The notes: generated by a model not told the origin, from the letters alone. 64,000 bases of DNA from Miltoncostaea oceani (GCF_018141545.1 NZ_CP064356.1:1550001-1614000); one strand, 5' to 3'. Counted from the first letter of the stretch, positions 45,961 through 56,123 are shown. Program-made: numbers and translations.

Positions 45961-47414
45961 GCACGCCCACCGGCTGGGAGCCGGTGATCGGCATCGAGAT
46001 CCACGTCCAGCTCGCGACGCGGACGAAGATGTTCTGCGGGTGCGCCCTCAGCTTCGGCGACCGCCCGAACACCCACACCTGCCCGGTCTGCCTCGCCCAC
46101 CCGGGGGCCCTGCCGGTGCTGAACCGGGAGGCCGTCCGCCTCGCGATCATCACGGGCCTCGCGCTCGGGTGCGACATCGCCCCGCGGTCCGAGTTCCACC
46201 GCAAGAACTACTTCTATCCGGACCTCTCGAAGGCGTACCAGATCTCCCAGTACGACGAGCCGATCTGCATCGGCGGGAGGGTGGAGGTGCTGACGCCGGA
46301 CGGGGGCTTCCCCGTCGGGATCACCCGCGCCCACCTGGAGGAGGACGCCGCGAAGCTGGTGCACGCCGGCGCCGACGGCCGCCGCGCCGGGGCGCAGGGG
46401 TCGAGCGTCGACTTCAACCGCGGCGGGACCCCGCTCCTCGAGATCGTGACGGAGCCGGACCTGCGCACCGCGGCCCAGGCGGGCGCCTTCCTGCGCCAGC
46501 TGCGGGCGACGCTCCGGGCGCTCGGGGTGAGCGACTGCAACATGGAGGAGGGCTCGATGCGGGCCGACGCGAACGTCAGCGTGCGGCGCGCCGGGACCAC
46601 GGGCCTCGGGACGAAGACCGAGCTGAAGAACATGAACAGCTTCCGCTTCCTGGAGCGCGGCATCGACGCCGAGATCGCGCGGCAGGTGGCGATCCTCGAG
46701 GACGGCGGGGAGATCGAGCAGGAGACCCTGCACTTCGATCCCGAGTCGGGCGACATCCACTCCCTCCGCAGCAAGGAGGAGGCCCACGACTACCGGTACT
46801 TCCCGGAGCCGGACCTCGTGGACGTCGTGCCGGACCGCGCCTGGGTCGAGGAGCTCCGCGCCGGGCTCCCGGAGGTGCCCGTCGACCGCCGGCGCCGGTG
46901 GATGGACGAGCTCGGCCTGAGCTACGACGACGCGGAGGTGCTCTCCGAGCCGGCGGAGCTGGCGGCCTACTTCGAGGAGGTCGCGGCGGCGGCGGACCCG
47001 CAGTCGGCGGCGAACTGGGTGCGCGGCGAGCTGCGGGCGCAGCTGCGCGAGCGCGGCCAGGAGCCGTGGGAGAGCGCCGTCACCCCGGCGCACCTCGCGG
47101 AGCTGATCTCCCTCATCGGCGACCGGACGCTGTCGGTGCCGCTCGCGAAGGAGGTCCTCGCCGAGGTGGCCGCCACCGGGTCCGCCCCGCGCGCGGTCGT
47201 GGAGGAGAAGGGCCTCGGTCAGATCTCCGACGAGGGCGAGCTGGTCGCCCTCGTGGAGAGGCTGATCGCCGACAACCCGGCCCAGGCGCAGCAGCTGCGC
47301 GAGGGCAAGGACAAGCTCGTCGGGTTCTTCGTCGGCCAGGCCATGAAGGCCACCGGCGGCCGCGCCGACCCCGCCCGGGTCGGCGAGCTCGTGCGGGAGC
47401 GGACGGGCAGCTGA
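45957..47414 (+). CDS. gatB: Asp/Glu-tRNA amidotransferase subunit B
   Basis: tRNA-binding kinase subunit of 485 residues: [12 protein letters not shown] start, zinc Cys residues in [10 protein letters not shown] and [26 protein letters not shown] motif, and YqeY-like tail domain (about 340-485). Completes gatCAB. GTGA overlap with gatA. Stop lies in the inverted repeat TGACCCCGGGTCA that also holds the convergent stop. Confidence 0.97.
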   Translation: MSTPTGWEPVIGIEIHVQLATRTKMFCGCALSFGDRPNTHTCPVCLAHPGALPVLNREAVRLAIITGLALGCDIAPRSEFHRKNYFYPDLSKAYQISQYDEPICIGGRVEVLTPDGGFPVGITRAHLEEDAAKLVHAGADGRRAGAQGSSVDFNRGGTPLLEIVTEPDLRTAAQAGAFLRQLRATLRALGVSDCNMEEGSMRADANVSVRRAGTTGLGTKTELKNMNSFRFLERGIDAEIARQVAILEDGGEIEQETLHFDPESGDIHSLRSKEEAHDYRYFPEPDLVDVVPDRAWVEELRAGLPEVPVDRRRRWMDELGLSYDDAEVLSEPAELAAYFEEVAAAADPQSAANWVRGELRAQLRERGQEPWESAVTPAHLAELISLIGDRTLSVPLAKEVLAEVAATGSAPRAVVEEKGLGQISDEGELVALVERLIADNPAQAQQLREGKDKLVGFFVGQAMKATGGRADPARVGELVRERTGS

Positions 47415-47421
47415 CCCCGGG

Positions 47422-47706
47422 TCAGGTGCCGAGCAGCCCCTCGACGCCCTCCGCCGCCCGCACCGGGTTGTACTCGCGGATCTCGTACTCGGAGTAGCCG
47501 GCCACGTGGAAGGGGTCCTGGCGGACCATCTCCCACATCGCGTCGATGCTCTCCCCCCGGGCGAGGATGAGCCCGCCGATGAGCGGCTCCTCCCGCGCGG
47601 TCAGCAGGATCCGGTCCTTGTTCGCGCCGATCCAGGCCTTGTGCTCCTCGAGGAGCGTGTCGACCTGCTCGGCGGGGACGGTGTAGCGGGCCATCAGGAC
47701 GAACAC
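47422..47706 (-). CDS. YCII-family small protein
   Basis: 94-residue YciI-related protein (alpha/beta fold, LMARYTVPAEQVDTLLEEHK, DPFHVAGYSEYEIREYNP). Function of the family is unclear; some are dehydrochlorinase or muconolactone-like. GTG start with GGGAGG, last gene of the two-component operon. Confidence 0.85.
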   Translation of the reverse strand: MFVLMARYTVPAEQVDTLLEEHKAWIGANKDRILLTAREEPLIGGLILARGESIDAMWEMVRQDPFHVAGYSEYEIREYNPVRAAEGVEGLLGT

Positions 47707-47731
47707 GTGGGCCTCCCGGCCTCGGGGACGG

Positions 47732-48202
47732 TCAGGGGATCGGCTCCCAGACGAGCTCGGCGACGTCGATGACGAAGTCGACGGCGGCGCCGACGACCTT
47801 CCGGGCCTCGACCGGCCCGCCCGCGCGGGGACGGAACTCGCCGGTGCCGACGCAGACGACGTCGTTGAGCCAGGAGTACCGCTCGTCGCCGGTGACGTGG
47901 GTGATCGCGACGACGATCTGGCGGTTCTCCGGCGGGTACGGCCGGGCGAAGCCGCGGACGTCGAAGACGATCACGGCCCCGTCGTCGGTCTCGATGGCGC
48001 CCTGGATGTCGGGCAGCGCCGTCTTGTCGACCCGGGAGCGCGGGTGGTTCGCACCGGTCAGGCGGCCGGTCACCCGGCCCTCCACGGTGCCGTCGGCGAC
48101 GAAGAAGTAGTGCCCCTCGCTGCCGGCCTCGCCCTCGAGCAGGGTGCCCCTGCCGCCGTCGGGATAGTGGAACACGGTGCGGTACAGCGGTTCGAGTCTC
48201 AT
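47732..48202 (-). CDS. DUF3237 family protein
   Basis: 156-residue beta-barrel-type protein of DUF3237; LLEGEAGSEGHYFFVADGTVEG and RGFARPYPPENRQIVVA are the visible conserved blocks. Function unknown. ATG overlaps the histidine kinase stop (ATGA), so it is likely a target or accessory of the two-component system. Confidence 0.75.
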   Translation of the reverse strand: MRLEPLYRTVFHYPDGGRGTLLEGEAGSEGHYFFVADGTVEGRVTGRLTGANHPRSRVDKTALPDIQGAIETDDGAVIVFDVRGFARPYPPENRQIVVAITHVTGDERYSWLNDVVCVGTGEFRPRAGGPVEARKVVGAAVDFVIDVAELVWEPIP

Positions 48203-49563
48203 GCGGGCCTCCTCGTCGCCGGCGATCGTACCGGCGCGGGCGGCCCCGGGGCGGGCGCGCCGGTCGCCCCGGCCAGGGGGAGGCGCACCTCGAACCGTGC
48301 GCCCCCCTCCCCGGGCAGCAGCCGCACCGTCCCGCCCCAGCGCTCGGCCGTCGCGCGGGCGATGGGCAGGCCGAGGCCCGCGCCCGGGGTCCCGCGCCGG
48401 CCGGGGGCGCGGTAGAAGCGGTCGAACACGCGGTCGCGGTCGTCGTCCGCGACGCCGGGGCCGTCGTCGTCGACGTGGACGACGGCCTCGGAGCCCTCGA
48501 CGCCGAGCCGGACGGTCACGGCGCCCCCGTGCCGGCGCCCGTTGTCGATGAGGTTGACGAGCATCCCGCGGAGGGCGGCGCGGTCGCCGACGACCTCGGC
48601 GGGGTCGAGGCGGCCGCACTCGCCGGCGGTGGCGATCTCCCCGATCATCTCGGCGAGGTCGACGCGCTCCGGCTGGGCGTCGCCGCCGTCGACGCGCGCC
48701 AGGCCGAGCAGCCCCGCGACCAGCCGGTCCATCCGGTCCACCGACCGGGCCATGTCCTCCAGGGCCGCGGCCCTCCCCGCGGGGTCCGGGTCGTGGGCCT
48801 GCATCGTCTCGATCTCCCCGCGCAGGGCGGTGAGCGGCGTCCGCATCTCGTGGGACGCGTCGGCGGCGAACCGGCGCTGCTCCGACAGCGTCGCCCGCAG
48901 CCGCCCCTGCGCGTCCTCGAGCCGGCCGAGCATCCGGTTCATCGCGCGGGCCAGTCCGCCGACCTCGTCGGCGCGGCCCTCCGGCACCCGCAGCGACGGG
49001 TCCTGGCTGTCGGCCACCGTCTCCGCGGCCCGGCGCGCCGCGATGAGGGGGCGCAGGGCGCCCCGCGCGATCAGCAGGGTGAGCCCCGTCGCCAGGAGCG
49101 CGGCGAGGGCCGCGGCGACCGCGAGGCCGACGGCGACCTCGTCGAGCGTCTCCTCCACGTCGGTCAGCGGCCGCGCGACCGCCACGGTCCGCGCCGCCCC
49201 GTCCCCCGTGTCGGGGAGGGCGCGCACGAGGAGCCGGTAGGGGTCGCCGTCGAGGGTCACGGTCCGCGGGCCCCCCGGTGTCGCGCCCCCGGCGGGGTCG
49301 ACCTCGATGCGGGTGCCGTCGTCCTCCGGCCCGGCGGTGGGCTCGGCCGGCGCCCCCGGCGTCGGCGGGGCGGTGAAGTCGCGGTCGCCGAGGTCGGGCA
49401 GCGTGATCTCCGCGGCGACGCGGTCGGCGGTCTCCTCCAGCGACCCGTCCAGCCGGTCGTACGCCCGCTCCGAGATCAGCTGGTAGGCGCCGACGGAGAA
49501 GAGCGCGATCGCCGCGAGCACCGCCGCGCCCGCCGCCAACGCGATGCGCGTCTGGAGGCGCAT
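48199..49563 (-). CDS. Sensor histidine kinase
   Basis: Membrane kinase of 454 residues: helix 1 (about 8-28), an extracytoplasmic domain (about 30-140), helix 2 (about 145-167), HAMP (about 170-220), HisKA with phospho-acceptor His238 in ADASHEMRTPL, and HATPase_c (NLIDNGRRHGG, DDGPGV, GAGLGLPIARA). OmpR/EnvZ-like partner of the next gene, overlapping it (ATGA). Confidence 0.94.
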   Translation of the reverse strand: MRLQTRIALAAGAAVLAAIALFSVGAYQLISERAYDRLDGSLEETADRVAAEITLPDLGDRDFTAPPTPGAPAEPTAGPEDDGTRIEVDPAGGATPGGPRTVTLDGDPYRLLVRALPDTGDGAARTVAVARPLTDVEETLDEVAVGLAVAAALAALLATGLTLLIARGALRPLIAARRAAETVADSQDPSLRVPEGRADEVGGLARAMNRMLGRLEDAQGRLRATLSEQRRFAADASHEMRTPLTALRGEIETMQAHDPDPAGRAAALEDMARSVDRMDRLVAGLLGLARVDGGDAQPERVDLAEMIGEIATAGECGRLDPAEVVGDRAALRGMLVNLIDNGRRHGGAVTVRLGVEGSEAVVHVDDDGPGVADDDRDRVFDRFYRAPGRRGTPGAGLGLPIARATAERWGGTVRLLPGEGGARFEVRLPLAGATGAPAPGPPAPVRSPATRRPA

Positions 49564-50255
49564 CAGGCCTCCGGCGCCCGCCGCAGCACGAAGCCGACGC
49601 CGCGCACCGTGTGGATCAGGCGCGACTCGCCGTCCTCCTCCAGCTTGCGGCGCAGGTACCCCACGTAGACGTCGAGGGAGTTCGTCTCGACCGCGGAGGT
49701 GTAGCCCCACGCCTCCGTCAGCAGGCGCTCGCGGGGCATGACCGTCTCGGGGTTGTCGAGCAGCAGGGCCAGCAGGTCGAACTCGCGGCGGGTCAGCTCC
49801 ACGTGCCGGTGGCCGCGGCGGACCTCGTGGGTCGACGCGTCGAGGTGCAGGTCGGCGTAGGCGCGGGCCTGGCGGGGGCCGTCGACCGTGCGGGCACGGC
49901 GCAGCAGCGCCCGCACCCGCGCCACCAGCTCGGCGGTCGAGAACGGCTTGACCAGGTAGTCGTCGGCCCCCGACTCGAGGCCCTCCACCCGGTCCGACAC
50001 CGTGTCGCGGGCGGTGACCATCAGGATCGGCAGGCGCGCCCCGCTCGCACGGAGCCGGCGGCACACCTCGACGCCGTCGTCGTCGGGCAGGAGCAAATCG
50101 AGGAGGATCAGGTCGGGCGGCGCCGCGCGGATCGCGGCCATCGCCGACCCGGCGTCGCCGGCGGCGTCGACCTCGAACCCCTCGTAGGCGAGGGCGCGGG
50201 TCAGCATCGCCCGCACCTGGGGGTCGTCCTCCACCACCAGGAGCCGTCCGTCCAT
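49563..50255 (-). CDS. OmpR-family response regulator
   Basis: 230 residues: receiver with phospho-acceptor Asp53 in LLDLLLPD, Lys in YLVKPFS, and winged-helix DNA-binding domain (LTRREFDLLALLLDNPE, NSLDVYVGYLRRKLE, IHTVRGVGFVLR). ATG 50255 has TACCCT 7 bases upstream. First gene of an operon with kinase, DUF3237 and YCII. Confidence 0.95.
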   Translation of the reverse strand: MDGRLLVVEDDPQVRAMLTRALAYEGFEVDAAGDAGSAMAAIRAAPPDLILLDLLLPDDDGVEVCRRLRASGARLPILMVTARDTVSDRVEGLESGADDYLVKPFSTAELVARVRALLRRARTVDGPRQARAYADLHLDASTHEVRRGHRHVELTRREFDLLALLLDNPETVMPRERLLTEAWGYTSAVETNSLDVYVGYLRRKLEEDGESRLIHTVRGVGFVLRRAPEA

Positions 50256-50262
50256 GCCCGCA

Positions 50263-50268
50263 AGGGTA
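50263..50268 (-). promoter_or_regulatory. -10 box, leaderless response regulator
   Basis: TACCCT, 7 bases before the ATG. Confidence 0.55.
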
Positions 50269-50299
50269 GACGCACCCGGGCCGGGCCGGGCGCGTCGGG

Positions 50300-50305
50300 T
50301 ATGCT
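50300..50305 (+). promoter_or_regulatory. -10 box, leaderless ilvN
   Basis: TATGCT, 8 bases before the GTG. Confidence 0.5.
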
Positions 50306-50313
50306 GCCCGGCC

Positions 50314-50799
50314 GTGAAGCACACCCTCTCGGTCCTGGTGGAGAACAAGCCAGGAGTCCTGTCCCGCGTCGCCGGTCTCTTCACCCGTCGCGGCTACAAC
50401 ATCGACTCCCTGGCCGTCAGTCCCACCGAGGAACCACACACGTCCCGCATGACCATCACGGTCGATGCCAGCCGCTTCCCCGTGGAGCAGATCACGAAGC
50501 AGCTCGACAAGCTGGTGAACGTGATCAAGATCCGCGACATGGACCCGGAGAACATGGTCTCCCGGGAACTGGCGCTGATGAAGGTCGCGGCCGACGCGCG
50601 GACCCGCAGCGAGGTGATCCAGCTCGTCGAGATCTTCGAGGCGCGGATCATCGACGTGACCCCCGAGTCGCTCACCATCCAGGTGACGGGGGAGTCCGAC
50701 GAGCTCGTGAACTTCGAGCAGCTCCTGCGCCCGTTCGGCCTGATCGAGCTCGTGAAGACCGGCGTCGTCGCCCTCGGGCGCGGCGCGTCGGCCACCTAG
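50314..50799 (+). CDS. ilvN: Acetolactate synthase small (regulatory) subunit
   Basis: 161 residues: N-terminal ACT domain ([31 protein letters not shown]) binding valine for feedback, and C-terminal ALS_ss domain (ELALMKV...FEARIIDV). The catalytic ilvB is not in the window. Followed by ilvC after 43 bases. Confidence 0.95.
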   Translation: MKHTLSVLVENKPGVLSRVAGLFTRRGYNIDSLAVSPTEEPHTSRMTITVDASRFPVEQITKQLDKLVNVIKIRDMDPENMVSRELALMKVAADARTRSEVIQLVEIFEARIIDVTPESLTIQVTGESDELVNFEQLLRPFGLIELVKTGVVALGRGASAT

Positions 50800-50842
50800 C
50801 CCTCACCGGGCCCCCTTCCACCACCGCACCCGGAGCCCCACC

Positions 50843-51844
50843 GTGCCGATGTTCTACGACGACGACGCCGACCTCGACCTGCTGGCCGGCAAGACCGTGG
50901 CCGTCATCGGCTACGGCAGCCAGGGCCACGCCCACGCGCTGAACCTCCGCGACTCGGGCGTCTCCGTCGTGGTGGGCCTGCGGTCGTCGTCCTCGTCGGT
51001 GGCGTCCGCGCAGGAGGAGGGCCTCGAGGTGCTGTCGCCCGCCGAGGCCGCGGCGAAGGGCGACCTCGTCATGATCCTCGCGCCCGACGAGTTCCAGGCG
51101 CAGATCTACCGCGACGAGATCGCCCCCGGCCTCGTGGACGGCAACGCCCTCCTCTTCGCCCACGGCTTCTCCGTCCACTTCGGCCAGGTGCCGCTCACGC
51201 CGGGCATCGACGTGATCATGTGCGCCCCGAAGGGCCCCGGCCACCTCGTGCGCCGCACCTACGCGGAGGGCGCCGGCACGCCGGGCCTGATCGCGGTCGC
51301 CCAGGATGCGAGCGGGCAGGCGATGGCCGTCGCCCTCGCCTACGCCAAGGGCATCGGCTGCACCCGCGCGGGCGTCATCGAGACGACGTTCGCGGAGGAG
51401 ACCGAGACGGACCTGTTCGGCGAGCAGGTCGTCCTGTGCGGCGGCCTCAGCGAGCTCGTCCGCGCCGGCTTCGACACGCTGGTCGAGGCGGGCTACAACC
51501 CCGACCTCGCCTACTTCGAGTGCCTCCACGAGCTCAAGCTGATCGTGGACCTCATGTACGAGAAGGGCATCTCGGGCATGCGGTACTCGATCTCCAACAC
51601 CGCCGAGTACGGCGACCTGACGCGCGGGCGGCGCATCATCACGGACGACACCCGCGCCGAGATGCGGAAGATCCTCGGGGAGATCCAGAGCGGGCAGTTC
51701 GCGAAGGAGTTCCTCACCGAGAACCTGGTGGGCCGCCCCACGTTCAACGCCCTCGAGCGGCGCGACGCCGAGCACCAGGTCGAGGAGGTCGGCAAGCGCC
51801 TGCGGGGGATGATGAGCTGGATCGACACGGAGTTCTCGAACTGA
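50843..51844 (+). CDS. ilvC: Ketol-acid reductoisomerase, class I
   Basis: 333 residues, second enzyme of valine/isoleucine synthesis. N-terminal Rossmann [15 protein letters not shown], a Ser-rich NADPH loop ([10 protein letters not shown]), and C-terminal knot with Mg ligands ([39 protein letters not shown]). GTG start with GGAG 8 bases upstream. The stop overlaps the start of the aminotransferase gene. Confidence 0.97.
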   Translation: MPMFYDDDADLDLLAGKTVAVIGYGSQGHAHALNLRDSGVSVVVGLRSSSSSVASAQEEGLEVLSPAEAAAKGDLVMILAPDEFQAQIYRDEIAPGLVDGNALLFAHGFSVHFGQVPLTPGIDVIMCAPKGPGHLVRRTYAEGAGTPGLIAVAQDASGQAMAVALAYAKGIGCTRAGVIETTFAEETETDLFGEQVVLCGGLSELVRAGFDTLVEAGYNPDLAYFECLHELKLIVDLMYEKGISGMRYSISNTAEYGDLTRGRRIITDDTRAEMRKILGEIQSGQFAKEFLTENLVGRPTFNALERRDAEHQVEEVGKRLRGMMSWIDTEFSN

Positions 51845-53034
51845 CGACCTCGCCGACATCCACGCCCACGGCCGCCCCGGCGACCGTCGGGGCGCTGAAG
51901 ACGACCCTGATGGTGCCCGGCCCGACGGCGCTGCCCCCCGAGGTGGTCGCCGCCGGCGCACGTCCGATCCTCTACTCCCGCTCGGCGGACTTCGTCGCGA
52001 TCTGGGAGGACGTGGTGACCCGCCTGAAGGGCGTGTTCCAGACCGAGGGCGAGGTGCTGATCTTCGGCTCCTCCGGCACGGGCGCGATGTCGTCCGCCGT
52101 CGCCAACCTCGCGGCCCCCGGCGAGCGCGTCCTGATCGCCTCCTGCGGCAACTTCGGCGAGCGGTGGGCGAAGATCTGCGCCGACGAGGGCGTCGACGTC
52201 CTCCACGTCGCGGGGGAGTGGGGGCAGCCGATCGACCCGGCGGCCGTCGCCGCCGCCCTCGAGGCCGAGCCCGGCATCGAGGTCGTCTTCGTCACCCAGA
52301 GCGAGACCTCCACCGGCGTCGTCTCCGACCTGCCCGCCCTGCGCGCCGCCGCGGGTGACCGGATCCTCGTCGCGGACGCCGTCTCCGGCCTCGGGGTCGC
52401 CGACCTGCCGATGGACCGCTGGGGCATCGACGTCGTCGTCTCCGGCTCCCAGAAGGGGCTCATGACCCCGCCGGGCCTCGCCTTCGTCGCGGCCAACGCC
52501 CGCGCGATCGAGCGCTCCGCCGGCCTCGGCCCGGGCGGCTTCTACCTCGACTGGGAGCGCACCCGCACAGGCGGCTCGCGCAGCCCGTTCACCCCGCCCG
52601 TCACGGTCGTGGCGCAGCTGCAGGCCGCCCTCGAGCTGATCGACGCCGAGGGCCTCGAGAACGTCTTCGCGCGCCACCGCGTGCTCGGCCGCATGTGCCG
52701 CGCCGGCGTGAAGGCCCTCGGCCTGGAGCTCCTCGGCCCGGAGAACCCCGAGGCGAACGTCGTCACCGCGTTCCGGGTCCCCGAGGGCGTCCCCGGCAAG
52801 GCGATCCCGAAGGCGATGCGCGAGCGCTTCGGCATCACCATCGCCGGCGGCCAGGGGCGGCTGGCGGAGAAGATCTGCCGGATCGGTCACTGCGGCTACT
52901 ACGACTACCGCGACATCGTGACCACGGTCGGCGCGCTCGAGATCGTCCTCGACGGGCTCGGGCACCCGCTGGAGCTCGGCGCCGGCGTGACCGCCGTGCA
53001 GCGGACCCTGGCCGCCGCCGGTCTCCCGGGCTGA
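51841..53034 (+). CDS. Class V aminotransferase (serine-pyruvate/AGT-like), possible phosphoserine aminotransferase
   Basis: PLP enzyme of 397 residues. Pattern [12 protein letters not shown] at the front; PLP lysine in [15 protein letters not shown]; Asp in ADAVSGLG. It lies directly before serA, as in other bacteria where this family fills in for SerC. CTG 51841 is a good start: CTGA overlaps the ilvC TGA and GGAG lies 8 bases upstream; ATG 51910 would cut the first 23 residues. Exact substrate unproven. Confidence 0.88.
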   Translation: MTTSPTSTPTAAPATVGALKTTLMVPGPTALPPEVVAAGARPILYSRSADFVAIWEDVVTRLKGVFQTEGEVLIFGSSGTGAMSSAVANLAAPGERVLIASCGNFGERWAKICADEGVDVLHVAGEWGQPIDPAAVAAALEAEPGIEVVFVTQSETSTGVVSDLPALRAAAGDRILVADAVSGLGVADLPMDRWGIDVVVSGSQKGLMTPPGLAFVAANARAIERSAGLGPGGFYLDWERTRTGGSRSPFTPPVTVVAQLQAALELIDAEGLENVFARHRVLGRMCRAGVKALGLELLGPENPEANVVTAFRVPEGVPGKAIPKAMRERFGITIAGGQGRLAEKICRIGHCGYYDYRDIVTTVGALEIVLDGLGHPLELGAGVTAVQRTLAAAGLPG

Positions 53035-53036
53035 GC

Positions 53037-54644
53037 GTGGGCACCACCGACACCCTCGCCCGCGCCGACCTGCGCGTCCTCGTCTGCGAGAAGATCGCCG
53101 ACGCCGGCGTCGCGCACCTGTCGGGGCTGTTCAGCGTCGACCTCGGCCTGGACTGGTCGAAGGAGGAGCTCGCCGACCGGATCGCCGACTACGACGCGAT
53201 CGTCGTCCGCAGCGCCACGAAGGTCACCGCGGACCTCATCGCCCGCGCCGACCGGCTGAAGGTCGTGGGCCGCGCCGGCACCGGCGTCGACAACGTCGAC
53301 GTCCCCGCGGCCACCCGCCGCGGCATCGTCGTCTGCAACGCCGCGGGCTCGAACGCCCTGTCGGCGGCGGAGCACGCCATCGCGCTGATGCTCTCCCAGG
53401 CGCGCAACATCCCGCAGGCCCACTCGAGCCTGGTGCAGGGCCGTTGGGAGCGCTCGAAGTTCGGCGGCATCGAGGTCACCGGCAAGACGCTCGGCGTCGT
53501 CGGGTTCGGCCGCATCGGCCAGATGGTCGCCGAGCGCGCCAAGGGCCTCGGCATGAACGTCATCGCCTACGACCCCCTCGTCGCCGAGGGCCGGTACCGC
53601 GAGCTCGGCGTCGACAAGGCCGAGACGCCCGCCGACCTCTACGCGGTGAGCGACTTCATCACGCTCCACCTGGCGTCGACGCCGGAGACGCGGAACTTCG
53701 TCAGCACCGAGGCGTTCGCGGCGATGAAGAAGGGCGCCCGGCTGATCAACGCGGCCCGCGGCGACGTGGTCGACACCGACGCGCTCGTCGCGGCCCTCGA
53801 GTCGGGTCACCTCGGCGGCGCCGGCATCGACGTCTTCCCGACGGAGCCGACCACGGAGAGCCCCCTGTTCGGGCTGCCGGGCGTGGTCGTCACCCCGCAC
53901 CTCGGGGCGTCGACGGAGGAGGCCCAGGACCGCGCCGGCGTGGTCGTGGCCGAGCAGGTCGCCGCCGCCCTCACCGGCGGCGTCGTGACGTCGGCCGTCA
54001 ACATCCCCGCCCTCGGCCCCGAGGCCCTCGCGGTGCTCGGCCCGTTCCTGCCGCTCGCCCGCCAGCTCGGCCAGCTCGTCACGGTGCTCGCCGGCGGCGT
54101 GGCGCCACTCGAGATCTCGTACGAGGGCGACCTCGCGACCCTCGACACGCGCATCCTCACCTCGGCCGTCCTGGCCGGCGTGCTGCACGGGCGCATCGAC
54201 GAGGCCGTCAACGTCGTGAACGCCGCCTCGCTCGCCGCGGAGCGCGGCATCGAGTGGTCCGAGATCACGATCCCCCGGGCCCGCGACTACACGAACCGCC
54301 TGTCGTTGCGCGCCGGCGACGTCAGCCTGAGCGGCACGACGGTGGGCACCACGTCGCGTCCCCGTCTCGTCTCGGCCTTCGGCCAGGACATCGACATCGA
54401 GCTGGCCCCCCACATCGGCCTGTTCCGCTACCTCGACATCCCCGGCCAGATCGGCCGCGTCGGCACGATCCTCGGCCTGGCGAACGTCAACATCGCCTCG
54501 ATGGCGGTGTCGCGCTCGCGCGCCGAGGGCGGCGCCGTGATGGCCGTGACCGTGGACTCCCCGGTCCCCGAGGAGACGGTGCGCGAGATCGCGAACGTGG
54601 ACGGCTTCGCCCAGGTCTGGTTCGCCGCGCTCGACGTCGAGTAG
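53037..54644 (+). CDS. serA: D-3-phosphoglycerate dehydrogenase
   Basis: First enzyme of serine synthesis, 535 residues, long type. Substrate and NAD domains (GRAGTGVDNVD, GVVGFGRIGQ, NAARGDVVD, DVFPTEP, VTPHLGAST with the His of the His-Glu pair), then an intervening domain and a C-terminal ACT domain (about 455-535, IPGQIGRVGTILG) for serine feedback. GTG 53037; CTG 53031, overlapping the preceding TGA as CTGA, is an alternative. Confidence 0.96.
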   Translation: MGTTDTLARADLRVLVCEKIADAGVAHLSGLFSVDLGLDWSKEELADRIADYDAIVVRSATKVTADLIARADRLKVVGRAGTGVDNVDVPAATRRGIVVCNAAGSNALSAAEHAIALMLSQARNIPQAHSSLVQGRWERSKFGGIEVTGKTLGVVGFGRIGQMVAERAKGLGMNVIAYDPLVAEGRYRELGVDKAETPADLYAVSDFITLHLASTPETRNFVSTEAFAAMKKGARLINAARGDVVDTDALVAALESGHLGGAGIDVFPTEPTTESPLFGLPGVVVTPHLGASTEEAQDRAGVVVAEQVAAALTGGVVTSAVNIPALGPEALAVLGPFLPLARQLGQLVTVLAGGVAPLEISYEGDLATLDTRILTSAVLAGVLHGRIDEAVNVVNAASLAAERGIEWSEITIPRARDYTNRLSLRAGDVSLSGTTVGTTSRPRLVSAFGQDIDIELAPHIGLFRYLDIPGQIGRVGTILGLANVNIASMAVSRSRAEGGAVMAVTVDSPVPEETVREIANVDGFAQVWFAALDVE

Positions 54645-54660
54645 GGGAGGGGGCGGCCGG

Positions 54661-55770
54661 GTGGACGTCCTCCCGGAGTTCGCCCTGGAGCGGTGGTTCG
54701 CACGGTGGGAGTTCACGGCCCGCTGGAACCTGAGCGCCTCCGACGTCGAGGGGATGCGCCTCGACGAGCTGCTGGCGCTGACCGACCCCGACACCCGCGA
54801 GCTCTGGGACGACCTGGCGCTCGGGTACACCGAGTCGGCCGGGCACCCGCTGCTGCGCGCCGAGATCGCCGAGCTCCACACGACGATCGGGCCCGACGAC
54901 GTGCTCGTCTGCGCGGGGGCGGAGGAGGCGATCCTGCTGCTGGCGACCGCGCTCGCCGGGCCCGGCGACGCCGCGGCCTGCGTCGTCCCGGCGTACCAGT
55001 CCCTGCACGAGGTCGCGCGCGGCGCGGGGGCGGAGGTCCGCACCGTCGCCCTCGACCCGTCCCGCGGGTGGGCGCTCGACCCGGGGGAGTGGGCCGCCGC
55101 CGCCGACGGCGCGCGGATGGCCGTCGTGAACTTCCCCCACAACCCGACCGGGGCCCTGCCGGGCGCGGAGGAGTTCCGCCGCATCGTCGCGGCCGGGGTC
55201 GCGGGCGGCGGGCACCTCGTCTCGGACGAGGTCTACCGCCTGCTGGAGCACGACCCGGACGACCGCCTGCCGGCCGCCGCCGACCTCCACGAGCGGGCCG
55301 TCAGCGTCGGCGTGATGTCGAAGGCCTTCGGGCTGGCGGGGCTGCGCATCGGCTGGATCGCGACCCGCGACCGCGACCTGCTCGCCCGCGTCGCCCGGCT
55401 GAAGGACTACACGACGATCTGCGCGTCGGCGCCGTCGGAGGTGCTCGCGATCTGCGCCCTGCGGGCCCGGGAGCGGGTGCTGGAGCGCGCCCGGGGGATC
55501 GTGCTCGCCAACCTCGGGGCGGTGGCGGCGTTCGCCGCGGCGCACGCCGACCGGATCACCTGGGAGCCGCCGCGCGCCGGCACCGTCGGGTTCCCGCGCG
55601 TCGCCGTCGACGGCCCCGTCGAGGAGTGGGCCGGGGCGCTCGCGCGCGACCACGGCGTCCTGCTCCTGCCGGGGGCGGTCTTCGGCGACCACCCCGACCG
55701 GGTGCGGATCGGCCTCGGCCGGCGCGACCTGCCCGCGGGGCTGGACGCGCTCGGCCGGGCCCTCGGCTAG
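54661..55770 (+). CDS. Class I/II PLP aminotransferase
   Basis: Fold-type I aminotransferase of 369 residues. Motifs: NFPHNPTGALP, SDEVYRLLEHD, PLP lysine in VMSKAFGLAGLRIGW. Spaced 16 bases after serA with strong GGGGAGGGGG ribosome site; ends in the CTAG shared with SemiSWEET. Amino-acid substrate not clear; position suggests amino-acid metabolism. Confidence 0.88.
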   Translation: MDVLPEFALERWFARWEFTARWNLSASDVEGMRLDELLALTDPDTRELWDDLALGYTESAGHPLLRAEIAELHTTIGPDDVLVCAGAEEAILLLATALAGPGDAAACVVPAYQSLHEVARGAGAEVRTVALDPSRGWALDPGEWAAAADGARMAVVNFPHNPTGALPGAEEFRRIVAAGVAGGGHLVSDEVYRLLEHDPDDRLPAAADLHERAVSVGVMSKAFGLAGLRIGWIATRDRDLLARVARLKDYTTICASAPSEVLAICALRARERVLERARGIVLANLGAVAAFAAAHADRITWEPPRAGTVGFPRVAVDGPVEEWAGALARDHGVLLLPGAVFGDHPDRVRIGLGRRDLPAGLDALGRALG

Positions 55771-56063
55771 GCGCCCGCGCCCACCACGGCGAGGCGCGCC
55801 TGCTCGGCCCGCCGCACCCGCACCGCGAACCCGATCATCACGCCGGTCACCAGCACGTTGACCATGTTCGCCAGGATCAGGGGCGTGTCACCCTCGGCCA
55901 GCCCGTAGGCGAGCCAGATGCAGAACCCGATCCAGAGCACCACGGCGTAGCCGATCGACACCCCGCGGGCGGATCGCTCCTGCCGCATCCGGCGCACCTG
56001 CAGCCCCGGGGCCAGCGCCATGATCACCCCGTACACGCTCACCGTCGCCGCCAACGCGTTCAT
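55767..56063 (-). CDS. SemiSWEET sugar transporter
   Basis: 98-residue, three-helix half-transporter of the SWEET/PQ-loop family. Family residues: Pro and Gln in LAPGLQVRRM, then SARGVSIGYAVVLWIGFCIWL, WLAYGLAEGDTPLILANMVN. Works as a dimer, moving sugars down gradient. Stop TAG shares CTAG with the aminotransferase. Confidence 0.85.
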   Translation of the reverse strand: MNALAATVSVYGVIMALAPGLQVRRMRQERSARGVSIGYAVVLWIGFCIWLAYGLAEGDTPLILANMVNVLVTGVMIGFAVRVRRAEQARLAVVGAGA

Positions 56064-56123
56064 CCCGTACCTCCTCGTCCGACCTCGTCACGTCCGTGGG
56101 CGGGCCGCCCCGGGGGGGGGCGG

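Noticed and set aside
47412-47424. TGACCCCGGGTCA inverted repeat as an operator
   Set aside because: It is formed by the two convergent stop codons of gatB and the YCII gene and is better explained by that arrangement.
56112-56120. G9 run near SemiSWEET
   Set aside because: Lies in non-coding space, with no reading frame broken.
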